In this document: positions 22,893 through 30,733 of the stretch, piece by piece | How positions within the stretch are numbered: position 1 is the stretch's first letter | How the letters are laid out: the number at the start of each line of letters is the position of its first letter | NCBI GenBank assembly: GCA_019359615.1 | Contig: JAHHHA010000039.1 | Span: forward strand, 1-58,684 | Direction of reading: 5' to 3' | DNA: 58,684 bases | From: Cyanosarcina radialis HA8281-LM2 | GTDB lineage: Bacteria > Cyanobacteriota > Cyanobacteriia > Cyanobacteriales > CCAP-1448 | The notes under the pieces: model-generated | What the model was told of the DNA's origin: nothing | Seen by the model: the letters and a program-made list of their open reading frames with translations, nothing else | The model's database searches: none | Position numbers and translations under genes: made by a program

Positions 22893-24143
22893 CTAGAGCC
22901 TCAGCAATCGATCGAGGAATCGCAAAATTATAACGGGGACAATAACGCTGGCAGCGAGAGCCACCCAGAAGAAGTAAACTAGCGATCGATCTCGATCTAG
23001 AGCAAAACCGCCTAAAACCGGCCCGATGGCATATCCCACCGCCCAGCAGAGAGAATTGATCGAGGCATAGATCCCCCGTAAAGTTGGTGGGGCGATATCT
23101 GCTACTAGGGAAGAAGCCGTGGGGGAATAAGTGGTAATCGCGATCGCTAACACCCCCATGGCCAAACTCGCCCAAGCTAACTGATAGCTGTCAGCTACGC
23201 CTGTCAAGGAAACCAGCAAAAACCCGATCGTCCAGAAGATGAGAGAAATAGTTAGAGATCTCAGATGGCTCCAGCGCCCCAATAACTTCAAAATCGGGAT
23301 CTGGGAGCAAATAGCGACTATTAGATGCCAAGCAAATAGCAGGCTGATGGTTTCTGGGGCGAAACCGCGTCCCGATCCTGGCAAAGAGACAAAATTAGTG
23401 AAGTATAGGGGTACGGTGCTTTCGAGTTGGGAAATGTAGGTAGTAAAGAAGATGTTCGCTAAGACATAAATTAATAGGAGGCGATCGCGCAAAGCGATTT
23501 TCCAACTTTGTAGGGGTTGGTGTTCGTGTTTTTCTGATTTGAGGGTTTCAGAGATCGCTACCCAAATGACCCCGAAAAATACGGCAAACGAAATCGCATC
23601 GATGACAAATAACGTTCGATAAGCACCCGTTCTACCGATTAACAAACCTCCCAAGATAATTCCTAGCCCCAAACCGACGTTATCTCCCAATCGAGTTAAA
23701 GCGTAAGCCTCTTGACGCTGTTCCCCTTGGGCTAAATCTGCTACTACTGCTTCCGTAGCGGGCCAGTATAAGCCAATTCCCAAACCGAGGAGTAAGTTAC
23801 CGATGACTAAGGTGACAAAGTTGGTGGTGGTGGCAAATACTAAAGATGCGATCGCTGACACCGCTGCTGACAGCAATAGGGTGCGCTTGCGTCCCCAGAA
23901 GGGCGAATCGGACATGGAACCGCTCGCGATGCGGCCGACGATTCCCGAAATCGAGGCGCTACCGATCGCCAAACCTACCTGAGTGGCTGACAAGCCTACC
24001 TGATTGACAAAAAAGATCGGGGCATAAAACAGGGTAAAACCAGTGCCGATTTGAGAAAGAAAGCGCCCAAAGATCAGTATCCAGACTTGCGGGTTGAGTT
24101 GGGGAAACCAGGAATTTGGTTTATTGCTGGGGGGGGATGTCAT
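22893..24143 (-). CDS. MFS transporter
   Basis: A 416-residue inner-membrane protein with about twelve hydrophobic helices, in two halves of six. Typical motifs are GSMSDSPFWGRKRTLLLSA between TM2 and TM3 (the MFS motif A, DxxGRR type), YALTRLGDNVGLGLGIILGG in TM5 and a central charged loop (SETLKSEKHEHQPLQ). The overall pattern fits the drug/sugar efflux type, such as YajR- or MdtG-like proteins, but the substrate cannot be told. It converges with the metal island and lies downstream of the small HNH gene on the same strand. It is not obviously part of the metal regulon. Confidence 0.88.
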   Translation of the reverse strand: MTSPPSNKPNSWFPQLNPQVWILIFGRFLSQIGTGFTLFYAPIFFVNQVGLSATQVGLAIGSASISGIVGRIASGSMSDSPFWGRKRTLLLSAAVSAIASLVFATTTNFVTLVIGNLLLGLGIGLYWPATEAVVADLAQGEQRQEAYALTRLGDNVGLGLGIILGGLLIGRTGAYRTLFVIDAISFAVFFGVIWVAISETLKSEKHEHQPLQSWKIALRDRLLLIYVLANIFFTTYISQLESTVPLYFTNFVSLPGSGRGFAPETISLLFAWHLIVAICSQIPILKLLGRWSHLRSLTISLIFWTIGFLLVSLTGVADSYQLAWASLAMGVLAIAITTYSPTASSLVADIAPPTLRGIYASINSLCWAVGYAIGPVLGGFALDRDRSLVYFFWVALAASVIVPVIILRFLDRLLRL

Positions 24144-24186
24144 TGAGTTAGTAGTGTTGGCGCTCCTCCAGCTATTGTATTAAGTC

Positions 24187-24432
24187 TCAGTTACTAAAAT
24201 GGCGTTTGAAGCGGGAATCGAAGTGATGTTTTTTTTGCTGGTTGCAGGTGTGACATAGGGTTTGAAGGTTGCTGATGTCGTTTGTCCCTCCGGTAGCAAT
24301 GGGGATGATATGGTCGATGTTGAGTTCGGTTTCTCGTTGGGTTTGACCGCAGCTTTGACATTGGTATCGATCGCGGTTGAAAATATATTTTCTGACTTCG
24401 GGAGGGATGGGGATTCGTGGGGTTTTGGGCAT
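24187..24432 (-). CDS. Small HNH endonuclease
   Basis: An 81-residue HNH protein. It has the CxxC zinc pair CQSC (about residues 25-28), the catalytic DHIIPIATGG (His of HNH, about 40-49), ISNLQTLCHTCNQQKKHH with the second CxxC and the final N/H, and a basic tail. This is the stand-alone McrA-like type common in cyanobacteria and phages; whether it cleaves DNA in a host pathway is unknown. It sits 43 bp upstream of the MFS gene and is preceded by a CGCAAAGG repeat. Confidence 0.87.
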   Translation of the reverse strand: MPKTPRIPIPPEVRKYIFNRDRYQCQSCGQTQRETELNIDHIIPIATGGTNDISNLQTLCHTCNQQKKHHFDSRFKRHFSN

Positions 24433-24433
24433 T

Positions 24434-24482
24434 TTTTTAACGCAAAGGCTCGCAAAGGGTAGCGCAAAGGTTCGCAGAGGGG
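24434..24482. repeat. TTAACGCAAAGG...CGCAGAGG repeat
   Basis: Three to four units of a CGCAAAGG/CGCAGAGG motif after a T-run. A second copy is at 54901-54932, between nrtB and nrtA. Confidence 0.75.
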
Positions 24483-24498
24483 TTTGTTGCTTGGGGGC

Positions 24499-24654
24499 TT
24501 AATTGGAATTGTTGATTCGTCGTCTGATATCCTCTAGAGGTGATTCTTCACTCTCTTCGGCACATTCAAGGACTTCTTCATATGCGATCGGTACTTTTGG
24601 TGCTTGTTGTTTAACTGGGAGCCGATCTGGACAGAACTCTAAAACCACTTTCAT
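24499..24654 (-). CDS. 51-residue acidic protein, function unknown
   Basis: A short open frame on the minus strand starting MKVVLEFCPDRLPVK and ending DIRRRINNSN. It is acidic in the middle (EEVLECAEESEESPLEDI), with a basic C-terminal helix. It has a purine-rich AAAGGGAAAG upstream of its ATG and lies in the same direction as the HNH and MFS genes, 66 bp before the HNH start. Composition and the clean ATG-stop frame suggest it is real; it could be a small antitoxin-like or regulatory protein, but no family is recognised. The opposite-strand 62-residue frame looks like its shadow. Confidence 0.5.
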   Translation of the reverse strand: MKVVLEFCPDRLPVKQQAPKVPIAYEEVLECAEESEESPLEDIRRRINNSN

Positions 24655-24785
24655 CCTGACTTTCCCTTTTTGCCAAGATTCGCATCAGTAGGAATTAGAA
24701 CCTCACAAGCAATACCATTATTAAAAAAAGGAATCGCGACGCAAAAATCGGCAGAAATAAAATCTGCTTAGTCAAACCTGGCTTG

Positions 24786-24915
24786 CCCTCACCCCGTTCA
24801 ACAGGCTCACGGCAGCGCCTAGCTCCTCTCCCAAACTTGGGAGAGAGGAGAAATATAGCAATTCTCAATTCAGTGAAGAACATTCTTGTGGGGTAGGTAT
24901 CCTGCCTGCCCCACT
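24786..24915. repeat. GGGGTGAGGG-family repeat and GTGGGGTAGG element
   Basis: 24786-24850 is an inverted copy of the CCCTCACCCC...GGGAGAGAGG family. 24886-24915 (TTGTGGGGTAGGTATCCTGC to CTGCCCCAC) is a hairpin-forming relative of the element at 9747-9803. Together they fill the gap downstream of the PEP-CTERM gene. Confidence 0.65.
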
Positions 24916-24927
24916 CTAGAACGTAGA

Positions 24928-27669
24928 TTAATTCTTTACTAATTGCTGTCGATCGCGCTTCCAAATTAGGAAAAGTGCGATCGCAGCAATTACAATTAGC
25001 ATCCATTCCGCTGGTTCGGGAGTAGCTACCACATTAGGCAATCCCGCTGTATTACTTGGCTGCGGTAATTGTTTGTCTTCAACTTCTCGTTGAAAGCGAT
25101 CGCCTTCGTTTTCAGCTTGTTTTAAAGCTTGTCTTTGCACGTCGTTGACTAAGACGATCGCTGAAGAATAAGGGGTAACGATTTGATAGCGTTTGGCGAT
25201 CGCGTGGATTTCATCGAGATTTTTTAGTTGTTTTAAATCCCGGTTTCGAGTCAGATAATTAATTAATTGTCTGGCAGCAAAAGGACTAAATTTATCGTTA
25301 GAATTAACCGCTCCTTCAGTTTTATTTAACGACCAAGCATATCCATCTTCCACGCTAATAACAGACGAGTCTAAAGCAGTTTGAGTGCCAATTCGTTGCA
25401 AAACGGTTTCAATGCGATCGCCTACTCCACCGCCGCTAGCTTTAATTGCGTCAAAAGTAGCATCGTCATAAGCAGGTTGCAGCCCTCCCAGATGTACTAT
25501 CCATAAAGGTGCAGGTAATTTGGCGATCGTATTTCTTTCATCTGATAATTCGTAGCTGCCAGCATCAGTAATTAACAAGATGGCATCGTAAGAATTATTG
25601 CCGCGCAACTTTTCAAATTGTTGCAGCATTCGATCGGGTTGAAGCAAGCCGTAGAAGGGATAATTGGCAACATCAAAATCTTTGGCTTTGAAATTAAATC
25701 GTTCTGGTTCTCTACCCTGTGATGCAGTTACGTAAAGATCGAGATCGTTATTTGCTGCAATTCGGTCTTTTAGCCATTGAAAAGCTTTTGCGGTTTCTTG
25801 AGTTTGCGCTGCCATGCTGCGAGAGGTATCCAAAACCAGAGCAAATCGCTTGCCTTGGGGTAAAACATAGTCAGATTGAGCTAGAGGTTTGGCGATGATT
25901 CGATTGCCTCCAGGTAGATCGACTTGATGCAAAGTTGCTTTGGTCGATCGCTCGCCATAAATGGTGTTTGGCAGCCATTCATTTTGAGAGGAACTAACAG
26001 CTTTACTGTTGTAAACTCTCTTAGTATTTTCAGTCCAAAAAATATTTCTTTTTTCGCTCAATTTTGGTAGAGTAAACTCACCATTTTGCTGCATTACCCG
26101 ATAAGTCATCCACAAGTGCAACGGTTGATTTTGTGCTTGCGGTACTACGGGAAAGGCTCGCAAGCGATAGCTTCCAGGTGCAACTTGTTCTAGCAAAGCC
26201 GGATCGATGCGGCGATTTACTTCTTGAGTATAGACAGCTTGGGCAGCACCGCGAGGAGAGATAACAAAGGGAAAACTTTGAGATCGATCGGCACTATTTC
26301 CCAACCAAACTCCAGTAATGACGGCACTTTCTGGCAGTGAAAAAGAGTAAACTACTTCTTGTTGAATGGAGGTTTTGTTTTCATAGACTTCGTACAATTC
26401 CACATCTGCCCAATCGCCCTGTGGTTTCACCGTAACTTCTTGCGATCGCAGCCAAACTTTTTTCTCGTTAATATCTAACAAGCCAGCTTTGGCTTCGGTG
26501 CGATTAAAAGTCGAACCAACGGCTCGCGATATTTCTGCTTTTTCTGCTCGTAAAATTGGGGCATCAAAAAATTCAGCATAGAGTTTGTTCGCCTTGTCGC
26601 TATCTCTGTGGCTGCCTTGATATAAAAATGGGGCAAACAGAAATTCATAAGCATTTTGTAAAGGTTCTACAGTTGGTTTATTGAGTCCAAAAACAGTAGC
26701 ATACAGATCGCTAATAATGGTACTATCTTCACTAGAATCAGCGTAGCGATAGCGAGATAGATAAGCATTCAACAATCCTTGACGAATTTTGTCCGATCGC
26801 TGTATTAGTGCTTGTCGTTCGCTATCAGTTTGGGTAGATTTTTCTAATTGTTGAAATGCTTGAGTTTGCGGTTGCTGTTGCAGCAGAATTAGCAATCCCA
26901 TCCAAGCACATAGAAAAGTTCCCGTTCCCAATACAGCTTTAATCGTGCCATAGCGAGAAACAAAATAGTTGAAATTTTGCCGCCAAGATTGGATGTAGAG
27001 TTTACCCATAACAAAGGGAGTAGTAGCGATCGCTATCAAAACTACTACAATTATGCTTAAGGGAAAGGCATAGACAATCAGGAAGTAAGTCAGAGAAAAT
27101 ATACCACCCAAGCCAGTAAATCCACTAGAAGAACCGATGCTAAATAAGGCTACAAAAAATCCCCATGCTAAAGGAATTGCAAATAGTAAAGTTAGAGCGC
27201 CCAAATAGATCGCGATCGCTAACATCAAAATGTGGCATCCTAATTGAAACCACGAGCCTAACCCATCAGTGCGCTCGCCTTTAATCTGTCGATGTAAATA
27301 AGTTCCTATTGCTAAGCAGCCAGTAATTAAGACTAAAGCACTCGCAGGATTCAGTTGCCGCAGGATAAAAAAACGAATTACACATAGTAACAATAGCGGT
27401 GTTTCTACGCCATAAAATATCTGTACTAATGACAAACTTCGCTTTTGAACTGGTAATTTTCCCATTACAGCCGAAGCCGTTGGTACTCCCACTAACCCAA
27501 ATAGCGGCAGAAAGAAATCGAGTGGTAATTCCCCAGCCAAAGTATCTGAAACAAATGTCGGACCGATGAAAGGCAGCAATCCTAAGTAAGCAATTAACAG
27601 TAGTGCGCCATTAAATATCCAGAAATAAACCTGGAATAAGACGTTACATTTAGAATGTTGTTTCATCAT
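24928..27669 (-). CDS. PEP-CTERM integral membrane protein with VIT-like and vWA domains
   Basis: 913 residues. The first ~270 form about seven or eight transmembrane helices. A VIT-like beta domain follows (LLDINEKKVWLRSQEVTVKP, about 390-470), then a vWA domain with the MIDAS motif LVLDTSRSMA near residue 610. The C-terminus is a PEP-CTERM-like sorting signal: ATPEPAEW (Pro-Glu-Pro at 884-886), a hydrophobic helix and the basic end WKRDRQQ. It lies 237 bp downstream of an exosortase on the same strand. It fits my recollection of the TIGR02921 family of PEP-CTERM integral membrane proteins, described beside exosortase O in cyanobacteria. The role is unknown; it may be the exosortase's dedicated substrate. 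Confidence 0.85.
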   Translation of the reverse strand: MMKQHSKCNVLFQVYFWIFNGALLLIAYLGLLPFIGPTFVSDTLAGELPLDFFLPLFGLVGVPTASAVMGKLPVQKRSLSLVQIFYGVETPLLLLCVIRFFILRQLNPASALVLITGCLAIGTYLHRQIKGERTDGLGSWFQLGCHILMLAIAIYLGALTLLFAIPLAWGFFVALFSIGSSSGFTGLGGIFSLTYFLIVYAFPLSIIVVVLIAIATTPFVMGKLYIQSWRQNFNYFVSRYGTIKAVLGTGTFLCAWMGLLILLQQQPQTQAFQQLEKSTQTDSERQALIQRSDKIRQGLLNAYLSRYRYADSSEDSTIISDLYATVFGLNKPTVEPLQNAYEFLFAPFLYQGSHRDSDKANKLYAEFFDAPILRAEKAEISRAVGSTFNRTEAKAGLLDINEKKVWLRSQEVTVKPQGDWADVELYEVYENKTSIQQEVVYSFSLPESAVITGVWLGNSADRSQSFPFVISPRGAAQAVYTQEVNRRIDPALLEQVAPGSYRLRAFPVVPQAQNQPLHLWMTYRVMQQNGEFTLPKLSEKRNIFWTENTKRVYNSKAVSSSQNEWLPNTIYGERSTKATLHQVDLPGGNRIIAKPLAQSDYVLPQGKRFALVLDTSRSMAAQTQETAKAFQWLKDRIAANNDLDLYVTASQGREPERFNFKAKDFDVANYPFYGLLQPDRMLQQFEKLRGNNSYDAILLITDAGSYELSDERNTIAKLPAPLWIVHLGGLQPAYDDATFDAIKASGGGVGDRIETVLQRIGTQTALDSSVISVEDGYAWSLNKTEGAVNSNDKFSPFAARQLINYLTRNRDLKQLKNLDEIHAIAKRYQIVTPYSSAIVLVNDVQRQALKQAENEGDRFQREVEDKQLPQPSNTAGLPNVVATPEPAEWMLIVIAAIALFLIWKRDRQQLVKN

Positions 27670-27770
27670 TTAATCTCCTCAGTTTTAGATTTATCGATCG
27701 AATAAATCGATAATTATTTGACATTAATGATATGCGTCAAACAGCAAACACAATCTTGGCTATCAGTGTG

Positions 27771-27880
27771 GCAGGGCGGGTTTGATTTAACAATTAAGGT
27801 GTACCCCTAACAAAACTGGTAAAACCCGCCCCTAAAAATAATCGCTATATATCTGTGTTCATCTGTGTTTATCTGTGGTT
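27771..27880. repeat. MITE-like GGGCGGGTTT element plus ATCTGTG repeat
   Basis: 27771-27837 is the second copy of the 67-bp element at 4551, with conserved ends and a different centre. 27849-27880 has three CATCTGTGTTTAT-type units. Both lie between the exosortase and its neighbour gene, in what would be the operon spacer. Confidence 0.75.
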
Positions 27881-27906
27881 TTTATTTTGTATTTTGTATC
27901 CTAGAC

Positions 27907-29403
27907 TTAGAGTGAATTAGCGATCTCCCGATGAATATTGCTAACAAACTCTCTAACTTCAGAAGAATCTACTTTTTCTGGCTCGTCAAACAATACCGAT
28001 ACTAAAGTCCACGACTTTTGTTGGCGAGTGACATCACTCCAGAAACGGGAAATAAATTCATCTGTTGTTTGGCGATTTGATTGAAACCAGTAAACCGCAT
28101 TCATTTGGCCATTTTCTAAACTCAACCACCGTCCGATTACCTCTGGCGATAATCGTTCTTTATTCATTTGCTCTACGGCAAAACCATTACCGACAAAACA
28201 AAGTTCTGGGGCGTGATGGGCTTGCCAAGATGTAGTGCTAACTAGCAAGATCGAACCAGAAAGATTGTCAGATTTAAAGCGTTGCTTTTGAGCGATCGTC
28301 TGGGGATATTCGGCAAAGAAGTTTCGTTCAAATTTAGTTAGCGGAATACTTTTTAACTCCATACGCGCGGGTAAATTAATCTGGTTTAAAGCTAATGGTT
28401 CTGCTAAAATTACCTCCGGTTTGGGCAATAGCGATAACCCGATCAGCAAAGCGCATAATATCAATTCCTTTTTCTTCAAGTCCGCCTGTGCGGACTTCGT
28501 TTGTATAGTCGCAACTTTAGTCCCCAAGTTAATAGGAACATTTTGCAGCAATAACCAAGTGAAAAAACAAGCACTGCTAAAACCCAAAATTCCCAACGGT
28601 ACGTGGACGATTTGGGCTAATTCCGGTCGATCGAAGACATTAGCAATTAGCACTAATAGTAAGACTCGACCGATGTTGGCAGAAATTAATAGTAATAAGT
28701 GAGCGCTGCAAACCAACAGCCAGCGCCATCTAATTTGACGATTTTCTAACCAAGTAGCTGCTAGCAAGAATAAAGTACCAGTCCACAAGCTTTTTAAACC
28801 ACTACAGGGCAAATCTACCTGAGCGATGCCATTTTCTAAAACAATAATTTCATGGGAAGAAACAGCAGCAATCTGCCAAGAATTTAAAATATGTTCCACA
28901 GCATAAGCAGTTAGTACCCGGATGGGAAATCCCAATCCGACGCTAAACTGCAAGCTAAAAGGTAAAATGCAAGCAAATAAAACTGCAACTGGCAATCCTT
29001 TACGCCAAAAGTTAGGGGAAATAAATAAACCTGCTAACCCATAAGTTCCCAAAACGAATAGCAATACTGAGACTTGTTCGATATCGAGCAGCCAACGAAT
29101 AGCGATCGCACCGATTCCACACCCTAACATCAAAAGCGATGGTGATAGCTGTAACTGAGGAACATATGAGAATTCAATCTGCTGGCGATACCGCACCCCT
29201 AAAAAAGCTACAGTTGCTACTGTAGCCACAAATATGGCTTGATTGAATAAAGCCGTATCTTGTAAAGATGCAAATAACCAAATGAGAGATGAGATATTGA
29301 GATAAAACCAAGCGATCGCAATTAGTACACCACCGATTATTTCTTTGCGATCGCTTAGCTGAGAAAATCTACCCCAACGCACCAAACTGGTTTTATTTAT
29401 CAT
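27907..29403 (-). CDS. Exosortase (XrtO-like) with EpsI-like C-terminal domain
   Basis: A 498-residue polytopic transpeptidase-like protein that processes PEP-CTERM sorting signals. About eight to ten transmembrane helices cover residues 1-290. The catalytic triad is C200 in DLPCSGLKSLW, R246 in SANIGRVLLL and H267 in AQIVHVPLG. Residues 330-498 form a periplasmic EpsI/DUF3485-like domain with TSWQAHHAPELCFVGNGF. The adjacent PEP-CTERM protein makes exosortase O the best guess. Residues about 297-309 (VATIQTKSAQADL) come from a dispersed GTCCGCxxxGCGGAC hairpin repeat (28478-28515) also found between genes at 38021-38060; it falls in the linker between the two domains. Confidence 0.88.
   Translation of the reverse strand: MINKTSLVRWGRFSQLSDRKEIIGGVLIAIAWFYLNISSLIWLFASLQDTALFNQAIFVATVATVAFLGVRYRQQIEFSYVPQLQLSPSLLMLGCGIGAIAIRWLLDIEQVSVLLFVLGTYGLAGLFISPNFWRKGLPVAVLFACILPFSLQFSVGLGFPIRVLTAYAVEHILNSWQIAAVSSHEIIVLENGIAQVDLPCSGLKSLWTGTLFLLAATWLENRQIRWRWLLVCSAHLLLLISANIGRVLLLVLIANVFDRPELAQIVHVPLGILGFSSACFFTWLLLQNVPINLGTKVATIQTKSAQADLKKKELILCALLIGLSLLPKPEVILAEPLALNQINLPARMELKSIPLTKFERNFFAEYPQTIAQKQRFKSDNLSGSILLVSTTSWQAHHAPELCFVGNGFAVEQMNKERLSPEVIGRWLSLENGQMNAVYWFQSNRQTTDEFISRFWSDVTRQQKSWTLVSVLFDEPEKVDSSEVREFVSNIHREIANSL
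28478..28515 (-). repeat. In-frame AGTCCGCCTGTGCGGACT hairpin repeat in exosortase
   Basis: A perfect AGTCCGC/GCGGACT stem followed by TCGTTTGTATAGTCGC. The intergenic copy at 38021-38060 shares the stem and the TTTGTTTGTGTAGCCGCG flank. Here it is translated as part of a domain linker. Confidence 0.8.
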
Positions 29404-29463
29404 CGCAGGCGATCGCTCCTATACTTCCACTATTTCCACCAAAATAAAGCAGTTCAGATCGGA

Positions 29464-29506
29464 AAGTATTCTGAACTTCTGAACTTCTTAATTCTGAACT
29501 CCTTCT
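29464..29506. repeat. GAACTTCT tandem repeat
   Basis: Imperfect TGAACTTCT and TGAACTCCT units in the divergent region between the exosortase and the DUF2887 gene. This is the same family as 4620-4678. Confidence 0.75.
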
Positions 29507-29622
29507 TCAATTACAACTTGCCCTTGACTGAGTTGAGGGCTGGGAATCTACTGACTTGTGACTAACTTATGACTGATTTGTTGCTATAGTATTTATGTCA
29601 GCTACAAATTAACTCGATCTCA

Positions 29623-30480
29623 GTGCCAACTGACAGCCTCTTTTACTTAATTTTTCAAACTTCTCCCAGCATTATATTTGAACTAATCGGCAACCTCGAT
29701 CCTAGAGGTTCTACCTATAGCTTTGCTTCTCAAGAAGTCAAGCAAACCAATTTTCGCATTGATGGCATTCTGGTTCCTCCCAGCTATGCTAGCGATCTAC
29801 CGCTCTATTTTGTGGAAATTCAAGGTTATAAAGATACCAAAAATGTCTTATATTCCAGTTTTTTCAGTCAGATCTTTTTGTACTTGCACGATTACCAACC
29901 CATTAATGACTGGCGAGGGCTGTTAATCTTCACCAAACGCAGCTTAGATCCAGGTTTGCCGATTCACTACCAAGACTTTGCTGATAGCCCCAGGTTTCGG
30001 CGCGTATATCTTGATGAATTAGGAGAAAGATCTGATTTGTCGATCGGGTTAAGTCTACTGCAATTGATTGGTACTAAGGAATCAGCAGCGCCAGAAAAAG
30101 CCAGACAGCTAGCCCAGAGAGCAACTCAGGAAGCTACAGAGGCACTAGACACCAAAAAAATTCTAGAATTAATAGAAACCGTCTTTATATACAAGTTTCC
30201 CGATTTAGGTCGTCAGGAGATTCAGGAAATGCTGGGATTGAACGAACTGAAGCAAACAAAGGTTTATCAAGAAGCCCTAGAAGAAGGTCGCCAAGAAGGT
30301 CGTGAAGAAAGTCGCCAAGAAGCCCTGGAAGAAGGTCTTCAAAAGGGTCGTCAACAAGGGAAGCTAGAAGCATTACCTTTACTCCTTAAAGCTGGAGTGA
30401 CTGTCGATGAAATTGCACAACAACTAGGTTTAGATATACAAACAGTCAGAGAAGCTGCTTCTCAGATAGATAGAAACTGA
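29623..30480 (+). CDS. DUF2887 PD-(D/E)XK nuclease (Rpn/PDDEXK_2-like)
   Basis: 285 residues from a GTG start; PTDSLFYLIFQTSPSIIFELI is the usual DUF2887 beginning. The nuclease core shows FRIDGILVPP (Asp) and YFVEIQGYKD (E-x-Q, as in Rpn proteins) at residues about 45-70. A helical linker and an Arg/Glu/Gln-rich segment (EALEEGRQEGREESRQEAL) precede a C-terminal helical domain (LLKAGVTVDEIAQQLGLDIQTVREAA) resembling an HTH. Rpn proteins are DNA nucleases with anti-phage activity. An internal ATG at 30229 with AGGAGA eight bases upstream could yield the last 83 residues alone, like the intragenic RpnS antitoxins. The next gene is a separate copy of this C-terminal part. Confidence 0.87.
   Translation: MPTDSLFYLIFQTSPSIIFELIGNLDPRGSTYSFASQEVKQTNFRIDGILVPPSYASDLPLYFVEIQGYKDTKNVLYSSFFSQIFLYLHDYQPINDWRGLLIFTKRSLDPGLPIHYQDFADSPRFRRVYLDELGERSDLSIGLSLLQLIGTKESAAPEKARQLAQRATQEATEALDTKKILELIETVFIYKFPDLGRQEIQEMLGLNELKQTKVYQEALEEGRQEGREESRQEALEEGLQKGRQQGKLEALPLLLKAGVTVDEIAQQLGLDIQTVREAASQIDRN
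30215..30231 (+). promoter_or_regulatory. Internal ribosome-binding site and ATG in the DUF2887 gene
   Basis: AGGAGA (30215-30220), 8 bases before the in-frame ATG at 30229. The protein from it would start MLGLNELKQTKVYQEA, aligning with MFELKELKQTKVYREA, the start of the free-standing ORF at 30535. This is an inference from sequence; translation is not shown. Confidence 0.5.
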
Positions 30481-30534
30481 GAACTAAATGAGGTTGTTCG
30501 TTGCCTATAAACTAGTTGTTAAGAGAGCGAATAA

Positions 30535-30726
30535 ATGTTTGAATTAAAGGAATTAAAACAAACAAAAGTTTATCGAGAGGCGTTTGAAGAAGGATATCAA
30601 GAAGGAAAACTAATAGTAGTACCCGTACTTCTCAAAGCTGGGATCGAGGTTGAAGAAATTGCACAGCAGTTACGTTTAGATTTAAACGCTATCAGACAAA
30701 TAGCATCTCAGCAACAACCAGATTGA
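30535..30726 (+). CDS. Free-standing C-terminal fragment of DUF2887 (63 aa), possible antitoxin
   Basis: The 63-residue product matches the C-terminal part of the preceding nuclease: ELKQTKVYREAFEEGYQEGK, then VPVLLKAGIEVEEIAQQLRL and DLNAIRQIASQQ, with a deletion of most of the EEGRQEG repeats. There is no trace of the nuclease core upstream, only a 54-bp spacer. It has its own ATG preceded by AAGAGAG and ends 7 bp before the next ORF. It could be a decaying duplication, but the intact frame and its start position match the internal ATG of the full gene. An antitoxin like the C-terminal RpnS proteins is therefore plausible. Confidence 0.62.
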   Translation: MFELKELKQTKVYREAFEEGYQEGKLIVVPVLLKAGIEVEEIAQQLRLDLNAIRQIASQQQPD

Positions 30727-30733
30727 GTCGTGC

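Noticed and set aside
22846-23175. 109-residue minus-strand ORF
   Set aside because: It overlaps the MFS gene in another frame and lacks the MFS helix pattern; a shadow.
24503-24691. 62-residue plus-strand ORF
   Set aside because: Opposite to the more plausible 51-residue acidic gene; Ser-rich shadow composition.
30535-30726. Simple pseudogene interpretation of the DUF2887 tail copy
   Set aside because: Kept as a CDS because it has its own ATG, an intact frame, tight spacing to the next gene and a start matching the internal ATG; decay cannot be excluded.
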